A stretch of DNA of 64,000 nt, taken from assembly GCA_031253625.1 (NCBI GenBank), contig JAIRVZ010000092.1, positions 1 through 64,000 on the forward strand, in the 5' to 3' direction. The notes beneath the pieces are model-generated. The model saw nothing but the letters and a program-made list of their open reading frames with translations. It had not been told where the DNA came from and did no database searches. This DNA comes from Dysgonamonadaceae bacterium. Its GTDB lineage: Bacteria; Bacteroidota; Bacteroidia; Bacteroidales; Azobacteroidaceae. How positions within the stretch are numbered: position 1 is the first letter of the stretch; each line of letters opens with the position of its first letter. The position numbers and the translations under genes are program-made. Positions 1-10,860 of this stretch are shown here, one piece after another.

Positions 1-1
1 G

Positions 2-370
2 GAGAACTTGGATGCTTTGATAAAAAAATGCGAAACAATGACATCTGTGGATATAAGCGTTGTACGCACGAAAAATCCACAAACAAAAGAATTAGAACGG
101 GAAATGATTAATATTACTATCAAAGGAGACGCTGCATTGATAAACGAATTTGTTGCAGCATTTAAAAAAGATGAAAAAAATGCAATTAAAGCTATTGAAG
201 ATAAAAAAGGAGGACGAATAAAATCTTTGTTTTACACGTTTGAAAATACTACTTATTCTTTAACTTTTGGAGAAATGGATTTTAGTGCTACCGGTTTTTA
301 TAACGAAAAAGAGGGATTTGCTTCTTTAAGTAAAATAACAACTTCCAAAGAGAAAAATAACTCAAAATAA
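2..370 (+). CDS. Hypothetical protein, 5' end outside window
   Basis: The reading frame is open back to the first bases of the window, so this is probably the C-terminal part of a longer protein; the TTG that the ORF track uses as start is just the first available start-like codon. The visible 120 residues are charged and hydrophilic, with no membrane segment and a lysine-rich tail (TTSKEKNNSK). I do not recognise a family. A weak hairpin (CGGGA...TCCCG) follows the stop codon and may end transcription before the toxin-antitoxin operon. Confidence 0.5.
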   Translation, partial: ENLDALIKKCETMTSVDISVVRTKNPQTKELEREMINITIKGDAALINEFVAAFKKDEKNAIKAIEDKKGGRIKSLFYTFENTTYSLTFGEMDFSATGFYNEKEGFASLSKITTSKEKNNSK

Positions 371-418
371 AAATCTGCTCGGGAGCGTTTCCCGAAATTT
401 GAATGTTTTCATTTTAAG

Positions 419-463
419 AAAAGTAGCAAAAACTTTGCAAATTGCAAAGTTTTTGCTACTTTT
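419..463. promoter_or_regulatory. 45-bp perfect palindrome, likely HigBA operator
   Basis: Two 22-nt arms (left AAAAGTAGCAAAAACTTTGC...) are exact reverse complements around one central A. The palindrome covers the predicted promoter of the following toxin-antitoxin operon. Antitoxins of the HigA type usually bind palindromes at their own promoter, alone or with the toxin, so I read this as the autoregulatory operator. A long dyad like this could also form a cruciform or an RNA hairpin, but its position over the promoter favours the operator reading. Confidence 0.7.
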
Positions 464-464
464 G
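434..464 (+). promoter_or_regulatory. Bacteroidetes-type promoter of higBA
   Basis: TTTG at 434-437 and TACTTTTG at 457-464 are separated by 19 bp. This matches the Bacteroidetes -33/-7 consensus (TTTG / TAnnTTTG) and lies about 20 bp upstream of the toxin start codon, inside the palindrome. Confidence 0.65.
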
Positions 465-485
465 CGTCAATATTAATCAAGTCTT

Positions 486-779
486 ATGGAAATTCGTAAT
501 AAAGAATTACTGAGTAAATATGCAACCAAACATGCTAATGCGAGGAATGCCCTGCAACATTGGATTAATTTTGTAGAAGAAGTCGAATGGAAATCACATA
601 ATGAACTTAAACTGGATTTTCCTTCTGCTGATTATGTTGGAAATGAACGATATGTGCTCAATATACAAGGAAATAATCACAGATTAGTGGCAATTGCCGT
701 ATTTATTGAGGATTATTTAAAAATTCGTTTTATAGGTACTCATGCTGAATATGACAAAATAGATTGTAAAACTATTTAA
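486..779 (+). CDS. higB: HigB-family toxin of a type II toxin-antitoxin system
   Basis: A 97-residue basic protein with the pattern of the HigB_toxin family: an N-terminal helix pair (KYATKHANARNALQHWINFV), then strands containing the ERYVLNIQGNNHRLVAIAVF segment and the C-terminal KIRFIGTHAEYDKID motif. Relatives are RelE-fold mRNA interferases that cleave mRNA on the ribosome. As usual for HigBA, the toxin gene precedes the antitoxin; only 12 bp separate them. Family and function follow from sequence resemblance and gene order. Confidence 0.85.
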   Translation: MEIRNKELLSKYATKHANARNALQHWINFVEEVEWKSHNELKLDFPSADYVGNERYVLNIQGNNHRLVAIAVFIEDYLKIRFIGTHAEYDKIDCKTI

Positions 780-791
780 TACAGAAAAATT

Positions 792-1208
792 ATGATAAAA
801 AAATTTCAAGATATTACTGTTGTTAAAGACAGAAAGCTTTTTGATGAAATGGCTGAATATGAAGAAAACTTGATTCAAGAAGCGACTTTTAATGGGGCTT
901 TGGCAGAGCAAGGCGCAGACAATGAATATACAAGAGAAATAGGTAGAGTAGGCCGTATGTTGGCAAATTACGAAAGTACCTACATGACATTCAAATATTT
1001 GAAATTTAAGTCACCTTTAGCTATCAGTATTGAAAAAGAATTAGCCAGCCGTTCACTCAAACAACGCGAAGCTGCCGAAATGCTGAACATAAAAGAATCT
1101 ACTTTCAGTCAAATAATTCGCGGAAAACGTCCGGTTTCTATGCAAATGGCCAAACGATTGTATAAGGTATTCAATATCGATCCTAAGTTAATATTAGAAT
1201 ATGCTTGA
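792..1208 (+). CDS. higA: HigA-family antitoxin, XRE-type DNA-binding protein
   Basis: 138 residues. The C-terminal half is an XRE/Cro helix-turn-helix domain (SLKQREAAEMLNIKESTFSQ, then IIRGKRPVSMQMAKRLYKVF). The N-terminal half is helical and acidic and would be the toxin-binding part. It lies directly behind higB and is expected to neutralise the toxin and repress the operon through the upstream 45-bp palindrome. Length and domain order are normal for Bacteroidetes HigA. Confidence 0.85.
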   Translation: MIKKFQDITVVKDRKLFDEMAEYEENLIQEATFNGALAEQGADNEYTREIGRVGRMLANYESTYMTFKYLKFKSPLAISIEKELASRSLKQREAAEMLNIKESTFSQIIRGKRPVSMQMAKRLYKVFNIDPKLILEYA

Positions 1209-1326
1209 AATTTAAATTGTGAGTTTTTTTGAAAGAAATTACATCCTTTGCAACCAAATGGATAGTTGCTTACGTCTAATGAATGAGTTCAAAAATTATT
1301 TATCACATTTTTAAAATTTAAGAATT

Positions 1327-1752
1327 ATGTCAACTATTGATTTTAACAATCTTCTTCCAGCTATTTTAACTCTTACGATGCCGTTCCTTTTTGTCATAGC
1401 AATTACATGGATCAAGAGTAATGAGAAGCAGAAACAGCAGCAATTGAAAGCCGATTTGTATGCTAAGGCCATAGAAAACGGACAATCCGTACCGTCAGAC
1501 TGGCTTGTAGAGCCTCAAAAAGACAAAAAGAATAACGCACTAAATACCGGTATTCTCTGTATGGCGATAGGTATCGGACTTGCTTTATTTTTTTGGATAA
1601 TGTCTATTGTCTTTACTCAAATGGGAGCAACAGTATCGGCTGTTTTTAAAGGAGTTGCATCAACGGGTATTATCCCATTTTTAATTGGAATTGCTTTTGT
1701 GATTATTCATTTTATCGAAAAGAAAAAAGCTGCGAATAAAGATGCACAATGA
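1327..1752 (+). CDS. DUF6249-like membrane protein of a sigma-factor operon
   Basis: 141 residues with an N-terminal membrane helix (LLPAILTLTMPFLFVIAITW), a cytoplasmic charged stretch that includes QSVPSDWLVEP, and two further membrane helices near the C-terminus. The layout matches small DUF6249-type proteins that precede ECF sigma factors in Bacteroidales. Its 3' end overlaps the sigma-factor start by 11 bp, so they are probably translationally coupled. It may take part in controlling the sigma factor; that role is an inference from position. Confidence 0.6.
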   Translation: MSTIDFNNLLPAILTLTMPFLFVIAITWIKSNEKQKQQQLKADLYAKAIENGQSVPSDWLVEPQKDKKNNALNTGILCMAIGIGLALFFWIMSIVFTQMGATVSAVFKGVASTGIIPFLIGIAFVIIHFIEKKKAANKDAQ

Positions 1753-2272
1753 GGCATGGTTTATATCGCGCATAGCACTGTTGGGCGACCGGAAAGCTTT
1801 TTCACAATTGGTGGAGGTTTACCAGTCGCCTATCAGGCGTTTCTTCCTCAACCTGACCGGTGGTGACGAGGAACTAAGTAAAGATTTGTCACAAGATACA
1901 TTCGTTAAGGCTTGGCTGAGTATCGGTTCGTTTCGAGCGGCAGCAAAATTTTCCACTTGGCTTTATCGCATTGCTTACAATATTTTCTACGATTATTATC
2001 GTGCAAAAAAGCCGACAGCAGAAATAAACGTAGAAATAGTAAGCGACCGGATAGCCGACAATACATCCGACAAGGATTTTAGCATGGATTTTGTACAGGC
2101 GTTAACTGTTCTTAAAGAAGATGAGCGTACAGCCATGTTATTGTTTTACATGGAAGATCAAACAATAGATAAGATTTCAAAAATCATGAATTGTCCGGTA
2201 GGTACTGTTAAATCACATCTGCACAGAGGAAAAGAAAAATTGTCAGGATATTTAAAAAGTTACAAAATATGA
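1742..2272 (+). CDS. ECF-type RNA polymerase sigma factor
   Basis: 176 residues with sigma-70 region 2 (LLGDRKAFSQLVEVYQSPIR, then QDTFVKAWLSIGSF and STWLYRIAYNIFYDYYR) and a region 4 helix-turn-helix (MEDQTIDKISKIMNCPVGTV, then KSHLHRGKEKL). Regions 1 and 3 are absent, as in ECF sigma factors. It overlaps the membrane gene upstream and the small membrane gene downstream (ATGA overlap), forming a three-gene operon. The downstream gene is the best anti-sigma candidate. Confidence 0.9.
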   Translation: MHNEAWFISRIALLGDRKAFSQLVEVYQSPIRRFFLNLTGGDEELSKDLSQDTFVKAWLSIGSFRAAAKFSTWLYRIAYNIFYDYYRAKKPTAEINVEIVSDRIADNTSDKDFSMDFVQALTVLKEDERTAMLLFYMEDQTIDKISKIMNCPVGTVKSHLHRGKEKLSGYLKSYKI

Positions 2273-2592
2273 ATGATCAGGATTTCAAAAAAATATTTGA
2301 GGCTCACAAAGTAGACATTCCCGATAATGGCTTTTCAAAACGTGTCATCAATCAATTGCCCGAACGAAAGAATATTTTGCCACAAATAGTAATGGTTACG
2401 TTTATAATGGTTGGCTTGGTGCTTGTGTTTGTCTTACAAGGTTTCACTCCCATGTTAGAACAGTTATACAATTTAGCAATCTCGATTAGCCGCATGCAGA
2501 TGCCGTCTCCGGTTTCCATTACTGTTTATCTTGGTGTATTGGCATTATTGGGCATTATCGGTTATTCGATAATGCAAGCCGATGCGGAATAG
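2269..2592 (+). CDS. Small membrane protein, putative anti-sigma factor (DUF5056-like)
   Basis: 107 residues. A short cytoplasmic N-terminus (VDIPDNGFSKRVINQLPERK) of the kind seen in Bacteroidales DUF5056-like partners of ECF sigma factors is followed by two membrane helices. The start codon overlaps the sigma-factor stop (ATGA). Small membrane proteins in this position commonly bind and restrain the sigma factor; here that is inferred from context, since no zinc-binding anti-sigma motif is present. Confidence 0.6.
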   Translation: MNDQDFKKIFEAHKVDIPDNGFSKRVINQLPERKNILPQIVMVTFIMVGLVLVFVLQGFTPMLEQLYNLAISISRMQMPSPVSITVYLGVLALLGIIGYSIMQADAE

Positions 2593-2601
2593 CCTTACTG
2601 C

Positions 2602-4323
2602 TTAGTTAGGTTTGCTCTCTAACGAGAGCAGCTTTTCTGCTTTTACCAATGCTTCATTGATATTACTACAGATATTGTCTTTCCCTATTTTATCGGCAAA
2701 TCCGGATTTATTCAGCATGTTTTTGATTTTGTCATTTACTCCCGATAAAACCAATTGAATGCCTTCTTTAGTGGAGAGTCGATACAGGCTTTCTAAGTTG
2801 CGTAACCCCGTTGAATCCATAAAAGGAACTTTACGCATACGAATGATACGAACTTTGGGTTTTTCTCCTCCGATTTGTTTCATGCTTTCGTCGAATTTAT
2901 TGGCGATTCCGAAGAAGAAAGGGCCATCAATTTCGTAGACTTCTATCCCTTTGGATAAAATCAGCTTGTCGTTATCGGCTGTTTTTTCGGCATCAGTTTC
3001 CATATTCAACTCATCGGTAATAACAGAAATATTTGAAGATTCCGATACCCTGCGCATAAATAACAGCATGGCGAATAATAACCCTATTTCAATGGCGATA
3101 GTTAGGTCAAAAATGACAGTAAGGAAAAAAGTTACAAGTAATACAATTACATCTGATTTTGGATTTTTAAGAATGGAGCGGAATGTACGCCACTCGCTCA
3201 TATTATAAGATACGATAATTAAAACTCCTGCCAAACAAGCCATTGGAATATGCTTTGCCAACGGAACCAAAAACAGCAAAATCAATAATAATACAATCGC
3301 ATGAATTATTCCTGCAATAGGCGTACGCCCTTTGTTGTTGATATTGGTCATTGTGCGAGCGATTGCTCCTGTTGCGGGAATACCTCCGAAAATCGGCGTT
3401 ACTACGTTAGCTACTCCTTGGGCAATTAATTCTGTGTTTGAATTATGCTTGTCTCCTGTTACGCCATCTGCAACTGTTGCCGAAAGTAAGGATTCTATAG
3501 CACCAAGCATAGCAATCGTGAATGCCGAAGGGAGTACTAATCTGATTGTTTCCATATTCATTTTTCCGAAAAATAGGAAATCGGGCGCCGGGAAAGAAGA
3601 ACTTATATCAAAATTATCGCCAATGGTTTTAATATTTGTAATCCCAAAATGGTTCTTGAGAAAATAAACCGCTATTGTCATAACAACAATGGCAATCAAA
3701 GAGCCGGGAATTTTCTTTATAAATTTGGGAGAATATATAATAATCAAAATACTTAACGCTCCTACGATTACCGACCAAATATTAACGGTAGATGCTGCTT
3801 CCCCGTAAGCAATCCATTTGGAAACGAAATCGGCCGGAATTGTTGTCATGGTCAACCCGAATAAATCTTTCATTTGGGTTGTGAATATGGTTAAGGCGAT
3901 TCCGCTCGTAAATCCGACGATAATAGGGTAAGGCATAAACTTGATAATCGTACCTAACTTTAAAACTCCCATCAGAATCAACATAATACCGGCAATAACG
4001 GTTGCAATGGCCAATCCTTCGATGCCGAATTGTTGTATAATTCCGTATACGATAACGATAAATGCTCCGGTAGGTCCTCCGATTTGAACGGAGCTTCCGC
4101 CCAGAAAAGAAATAATAAATCCGGCAATGATAGCTGTTATCAATCCTTTTTCAGGACTTACTCCCGAAGCAATCCCGAAAGCAATAGCTAAAGGTAGGGC
4201 AACAATACCTACAATAACACCTGCCATCAAATCGGAAATAAATTTTTCTTTGGAATAATTCTTCAGGGAAGTGAATAATTTCGGCTTGAAATCGAAATAC
4301 GATTTAGGATTTGAGAAAGTCAT
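2602..4323 (-). CDS. SulP-family anion transporter with STAS domain
   Basis: 573 residues: a polytopic membrane domain starting with KFISDLMAGVIVGIVALPLA and the SulP signature region (GGSSVQIGGPTGAF), followed by a C-terminal STAS domain (VRIIRMRKVPFMDSTGLRNL). SulP proteins move sulfate, bicarbonate or dicarboxylates by proton or sodium symport; the substrate cannot be told from sequence. It is monocistronic and divergent from the MFS gene. Its 3' end is only 9 bp from the convergent sigma-factor operon. Confidence 0.9.
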   Translation of the reverse strand: MTFSNPKSYFDFKPKLFTSLKNYSKEKFISDLMAGVIVGIVALPLAIAFGIASGVSPEKGLITAIIAGFIISFLGGSSVQIGGPTGAFIVIVYGIIQQFGIEGLAIATVIAGIMLILMGVLKLGTIIKFMPYPIIVGFTSGIALTIFTTQMKDLFGLTMTTIPADFVSKWIAYGEAASTVNIWSVIVGALSILIIIYSPKFIKKIPGSLIAIVVMTIAVYFLKNHFGITNIKTIGDNFDISSSFPAPDFLFFGKMNMETIRLVLPSAFTIAMLGAIESLLSATVADGVTGDKHNSNTELIAQGVANVVTPIFGGIPATGAIARTMTNINNKGRTPIAGIIHAIVLLLILLFLVPLAKHIPMACLAGVLIIVSYNMSEWRTFRSILKNPKSDVIVLLVTFFLTVIFDLTIAIEIGLLFAMLLFMRRVSESSNISVITDELNMETDAEKTADNDKLILSKGIEVYEIDGPFFFGIANKFDESMKQIGGEKPKVRIIRMRKVPFMDSTGLRNLESLYRLSTKEGIQLVLSGVNDKIKNMLNKSGFADKIGKDNICSNINEALVKAEKLLSLESKPN

Positions 4324-4352
4324 TTTTGCTTTATATTATTAAAATAAAGCCG

Positions 4353-4360
4353 CAAAAGTA
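4353..4360 (-). promoter_or_regulatory. -7 element for the SulP transporter
   Basis: On the minus strand this reads TACTTTTG, matching TAnnTTTG, about 30 bp upstream of the SulP start codon. No clear TTTG lies at -33. Confidence 0.45.
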
Positions 4361-4381
4361 CAAAAAAATTAATCTGTGTGC

Positions 4382-4389
4382 TATCTTTG
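4382..4389 (+). promoter_or_regulatory. -7 element for the MFS transporter
   Basis: TATCTTTG matches the Bacteroidetes -7 box and lies 24 bp upstream of the MFS start codon; no clear -33 box is visible. Confidence 0.45.
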
Positions 4390-4412
4390 TGCGTTCAAAA
4401 TGTGAGTAGATT

Positions 4413-5786
4413 ATGACAATCGATTCAAATTCACAGGTGCATCCCTATAAAGTATTATTTGTACTTTGCGCATCATCATTTCTTGTCCCTTTTATGGGTT
4501 CTTCCCTTAATTTGGCATTACCGGAAATCGGTGAGGCATTTTCGTTCAAAGCGGTCACTCTCACTTGGATGTCTACGGCTTATTTGATGTCGTCGGCCAT
4601 CTTTCAGATTCCGTTTGCACGTTTAGCCGATTTAATTGGAAGAAGAAAGATTTTTGAATGGGGAGTTTTAATTTTCTCTACATCGACTTTCCTTGCCGGA
4701 GTTGCTCCTACAGGGCTCATTATTCTTACCTTACGTGTTATAGCCGGATTAGGAAGTGCGATGATATTTGGAACAGCTACGGCCATTTTAACTTCCACTT
4801 TTTCTCCTGCCCAACGAGGTAAAGCTTTAGGAATTAACACCGCTGTCGTATATTCATCATTAGCTGCCGGACCATTTTTAGGAGGATTATTCACACATTA
4901 CTGGGGTTGGCAAAGCATATTTTTTATTTGCGGTTCTTTCGGCTTAGTAGTTATCGTACTCTCCCGTTTGATTTTGCGCAAAGAATGGATTGAATCTAAG
5001 GGGGAGAAATTCGACTATGTAGGAAGCGCAATCTATGCTTTGGGCCTTTTCAGCTTGATTTACGGATTTACCAAACTTCCACAAATTATGGGTTTTATAT
5101 GGCTATTTGTAGGAATTGTTTCGTTTTCGTTTTTTGTGTTTTATGAAAAAAATTATAAAGCGCCGGTTTTTAATGTTCGTCTTTTTAGCGGTAATCGTGT
5201 TTTTGCTCTCTCCTCTTTAGCTGCATTGATAAATTATGCCTCCACAGCAGCAGTTGCTTTTATGTTAAGTTTATATTTGCAGTATATAAAAGGATTCGAC
5301 TCTCGCCAAGCCGGTTTAGTGTTAATCTCTCAGGCATGTATACAATCGATTTTTTCATTGGCTTCTGGAAAATTGTCCGACAAAATCGCACCTTCGACAC
5401 TGGCGACATTGGGAATGTGTTTTTGCTTTGCCGGATTATCCGGACTGTGTTTCATTAACATAGAAACACCTGTATATATCTTGATAATTTTATTATTCAT
5501 GTTGGGTATAGGATTTGGGATTTTCTCATCTCCCAACACCAATGTCATCATGGGTTCTGTGGAGAAAAAATATTACGGACAAGCCTCAGCCACAACCGGA
5601 ACAGTGCGCCTCACAGGACAAGCCTTCAGTATGGGTATTGCAGGAATGGCAATCGCGCTACAAGTCGGGAATCAACAGATCGAACCTTCGCTCTATCCCG
5701 CCTTTCTTCAAAGTGTGCGCATTACATTTATTGTATTTGCTGCCCTTTCTATTGTTGGGATTTTCGCTTCGTGGAAGCGAAAATGA
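4413..5786 (+). CDS. MFS drug-efflux-type transporter (DHA2-like)
   Basis: 457 residues with many hydrophobic segments. Motif A is visible (FARLADLIGRRKIFEWGVLI), as is a motif-C-like GPFLGG after the fifth helix (AAGPFLGGLFTHYWGWQSIF). These features and the length fit the EmrB/QacA branch of the major facilitator superfamily, which exports drugs or other small molecules using the proton gradient. The substrate is unknown. The gene stands alone, divergent from the SulP gene. Confidence 0.85.
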   Translation: MTIDSNSQVHPYKVLFVLCASSFLVPFMGSSLNLALPEIGEAFSFKAVTLTWMSTAYLMSSAIFQIPFARLADLIGRRKIFEWGVLIFSTSTFLAGVAPTGLIILTLRVIAGLGSAMIFGTATAILTSTFSPAQRGKALGINTAVVYSSLAAGPFLGGLFTHYWGWQSIFFICGSFGLVVIVLSRLILRKEWIESKGEKFDYVGSAIYALGLFSLIYGFTKLPQIMGFIWLFVGIVSFSFFVFYEKNYKAPVFNVRLFSGNRVFALSSLAALINYASTAAVAFMLSLYLQYIKGFDSRQAGLVLISQACIQSIFSLASGKLSDKIAPSTLATLGMCFCFAGLSGLCFINIETPVYILIILLFMLGIGFGIFSSPNTNVIMGSVEKKYYGQASATTGTVRLTGQAFSMGIAGMAIALQVGNQQIEPSLYPAFLQSVRITFIVFAALSIVGIFASWKRK

Positions 5787-5898
5787 TAACAGGAAAATTT
5801 ACCATGCTTAAATTAAAGAACAATTTGTGTCAATTTTTTTAAATCATTTATTATATTTGATGCCATAAATCATAAATAGATTTATTCATTGCGCATAT

Positions 5899-5930
5899 TT
5901 CAGCTGTCAGTGGCGGACAGAGCAGCGGGA
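5899..5930 (+). repeat. Core site related to the integron-like cores, left flank of a stray cassette
   Basis: The string TTCAGCTGTCAGT..GGCGGACAGAGCAGCGG aligns with the core at 57346 (CGTTAGCCGTCATGC, GGGGGCGACAGTGCAG): both have AGCYGTCA, then GGCG, GACAG and GCAG. The 11 bp AGCTGTCAGTG reappear inverted after the following gene, at 6866. I interpret it as the left boundary of a cassette-like insertion. Confidence 0.4.
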
Positions 5931-5957
5931 ATTTGGAAACTTTTAAAAATAATTAAT

Positions 5958-6851
5958 ATGGACAATTCCGAAAAAAAGATTAATCCAAGAAAAGCAATAT
6001 TTGCATTCTTGCTCTCGGCAATTGTGCCCGGGTTGGGACAACTTTATAATGGACAACTTAAAAAAGCATTAATTTTCTCACTTGGCACATTAACATATTC
6101 ACTTGGCATCAATATACTTGGACTTAAAATTCATTTTTGGATATATGTTATAGCATTAGCCGTACTTGTGATATTGCGATTGTTCATTGCCATAGAAGCG
6201 ACTGTTACTGCAAATAAGAGTAAAGAATACGAGTTGAAAAGTTACAATAAATGGTATGTGTATTTACTATCAATAGTAATATGGTATTTTACTGTTTCTA
6301 TGTTTGAGCGCATTGCAAGTGAGACTCAATACATAATATCAATTGTTCGCTCAAATTCGGGATTTCCAACTGTTGTTGCGGGGGATTATATTTTGGGCGA
6401 TTATGGTTTTTATAATTCTCAAGAACCAACTTACGGCGATTTGGTCATACTCTCAATGCCTAATGGAGAAAGATATATTTATCGAATTATTGGAATGCCC
6501 AATGATACATTGAGTATAGAAAATCAATTAGTTAAGTATAATGACAAAGAATTGTCTTCTAAGTTAATATCCACATTGTTTTATGAAAAATATGAAATGG
6601 AGGAGTTTGTTGAAATTTTGCCGAATGGAGTTGAATACAAATTCGTGAGAAGTAAAACGCCCTTTTTTCAAGAAAATGACACAATAGAAGAAATAATTGT
6701 TCCAAATAATTCTTATTTTCTATTAGGAGACAATCGTAATTTTTCATTCGACAGTCGATTTATTGGGTTCGTACAAAGAGAGCAAATCCAAGGGAAACTT
6801 GTATCAATATATTTCAGTAAAGATTTAAAAAGAATAAATGAAAGTTTGTAA
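5958..6851 (+). CDS. Signal peptidase I-like (S26) membrane protein lacking the catalytic Lys
   Basis: The ATG at 5958 is preferred to the upstream TTG used by the ORF track. About 297 residues. The N-terminus has a TM2-like hairpin (SAIVPGLGQLYNGQLKKA) and a further membrane helix; the rest resembles leader peptidase. The box carrying the Ser nucleophile is present in altered form (NSGFPTVVAGD instead of SMxPTL), and box E is clear (GDNRNFSFDSRFIG). In box D, where Lys acts as general base (KRxIGxPGD), the sequence is YRIIGMPND, so Lys is replaced by Tyr. It is either an inactive relative or uses another base. The gene is flanked by inverted cassette-like cores. Confidence 0.7.
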   Translation: MDNSEKKINPRKAIFAFLLSAIVPGLGQLYNGQLKKALIFSLGTLTYSLGINILGLKIHFWIYVIALAVLVILRLFIAIEATVTANKSKEYELKSYNKWYVYLLSIVIWYFTVSMFERIASETQYIISIVRSNSGFPTVVAGDYILGDYGFYNSQEPTYGDLVILSMPNGERYIYRIIGMPNDTLSIENQLVKYNDKELSSKLISTLFYEKYEMEEFVEILPNGVEYKFVRSKTPFFQENDTIEEIIVPNNSYFLLGDNRNFSFDSRFIGFVQREQIQGKLVSIYFSKDLKRINESL

Positions 6852-6865
6852 AAAACACAGCAAAT

Positions 6866-6960
6866 CACTGACAGCTAACAGGTGGAATTCTATGTTTCGG
6901 AGGCGATTGTATCGCCGTCGATTAAGGCAGTCGTTTTCAACAAAATAATAAAAACACATT
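6866..6960 (+). repeat. Right flank of a stray cassette, partial inverted site
   Basis: CACTGACAGCTAACAGG contains the inverse of the AGCTGTCAGTG found before the gene, then a small hairpin (GGCGAT TGT ATCGCC) and GTCGATTAAGGCAGTCG. It resembles the left half of the hairpin sites near the recombinase at 56-62 kb but is shorter and probably decayed. Confidence 0.35.
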
Positions 6961-6974
6961 AATTTTTCTTTATT

Positions 6975-9607
<2,633 letters not shown>

Positions 9608-9636
9608 TTATGAGATTACAAAAAATCCAAGTCTGC

Positions 9637-10665
9637 TTATTTGTGAAGAATTTTCAGGGCTTTTTTTCGAATTTTTTCAGGAATTAATTTCCTTCGAAGA
9701 CGTATCCAATACCCTAATTTGTCATTGTGGATGTGAGCCATATTTCTATATAAGCCACATTGATAGCAAGGAGAATCTTTGCACACTCCTTGTCCCATAA
9801 GCATTTTTTTTGATTGTATTACTATTTCGGTGTTCAATGCTTTTTCCAAACCAATGTCAAAGACATTAACGTTAAAATCTTTCCAACAATTGACACAGCA
9901 ACCAAAAAGACGACCATCCCAATTAATTTGAGGCCTTTCGAAAAAATCGATACAAGGCATCTGCTCTGATCCGTCTTTGTTTATAACCGTCTGATAATCA
10001 TCCCTCTTTAGTATTTCCTCATTTTTGGTAATATAGCCATCCCATGATTTTCTAAAAACAATAGAAACATTTAAAGATGCAGCAGTTGTTATGGCACTCT
10101 GTATTTCTGTTTCAAAATCATTAGTTTCCATAATCACATACTTCCACCCAAGCAAAGGAAATTCGCTATTGTATTTCTTTTTATATTCATTCAACTTTTT
10201 AATATTATCAATTACAGCATCAAAATTACCTTTTCTCCTGTATTTTGAATAAATCTCTTGAGAGGCTCCATCAATTGCAACAACTACTCCTCTAAATTGG
10301 TATTTTACCAACGATTCTAATATTTCGTCGGAAACATGATTGAAATTCACACCTCCATCTGCATACAATATTACATCGTGCTGATATGCATATTCAATTA
10401 TTTTTAATAAATCTTTATTGAGGAATATTTCTCCACTGTTCGAAAGTTCAATCTCTTTGACATAAGGATTTTTATCCAAAAAATTTACAAAGTCAGAATA
10501 TTTCAAATAACCGGCTCCGTGAGCAGCATAGTTTTCTTTTCGCATATAACAGGATACACAATCTAACTGACATAAAGTAGACGCATCTAACCTGACCTCA
10601 GTTGGCAGCACATTAAGAGGAGGCATTTTTTTAGGAGACAAAAACGTACTTTTTCTTTTAACCAT
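9637..10665 (-). CDS. Radical SAM protein with SPASM-like C-terminus
   Basis: 342 residues. The iron-sulfur/SAM motif CQLDCVSC (Cx3Cx2C) is at about residue 33, followed by the usual half-barrel. The C-terminal part has further cysteines (FGCCVNCW, CKDSPCYQCGLYRN) typical of SPASM auxiliary clusters. Such enzymes modify peptides or small molecules by radical chemistry; the substrate is not visible and no precursor peptide was found next to it. A good promoter lies about 70 bp upstream and the gene appears to stand alone. Confidence 0.85.
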   Translation of the reverse strand: MVKRKSTFLSPKKMPPLNVLPTEVRLDASTLCQLDCVSCYMRKENYAAHGAGYLKYSDFVNFLDKNPYVKEIELSNSGEIFLNKDLLKIIEYAYQHDVILYADGGVNFNHVSDEILESLVKYQFRGVVVAIDGASQEIYSKYRRKGNFDAVIDNIKKLNEYKKKYNSEFPLLGWKYVIMETNDFETEIQSAITTAASLNVSIVFRKSWDGYITKNEEILKRDDYQTVINKDGSEQMPCIDFFERPQINWDGRLFGCCVNCWKDFNVNVFDIGLEKALNTEIVIQSKKMLMGQGVCKDSPCYQCGLYRNMAHIHNDKLGYWIRLRRKLIPEKIRKKALKILHK

Positions 10666-10734
10666 GATTTATTTTAATGTATTTTACTAATTACGTGACA
10701 ATATTGTTACAAAAAACATGGCATCACATAATAA

Positions 10735-10766
10735 CAAAGATACAATAATTATTTCAGAATTGCAAA
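10735..10766 (-). promoter_or_regulatory. Promoter of the radical SAM gene
   Basis: On the minus strand TTTG (10763-10766) and TATCTTTG (10735-10742) are 20 bp apart, close to the Bacteroidetes consensus. Confidence 0.55.
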
Positions 10767-10788
10767 AATATTTCAGTTTGAAGAAATA

Positions 10789-10820
10789 TTTGGCAAGCAA
10801 GCCGGAATATATTATTTTTG
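10789..10820 (+). promoter_or_regulatory. Promoter of the aminotransferase operon
   Basis: TTTG at 10789 and TATTTTTG at 10813 are separated by 20 bp, 40 bp upstream of the aminotransferase start codon. Confidence 0.55.
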
Positions 10821-10860
10821 AGGCGATTTCGATGTATGCAAATCTGTTAATTGCAATAAA

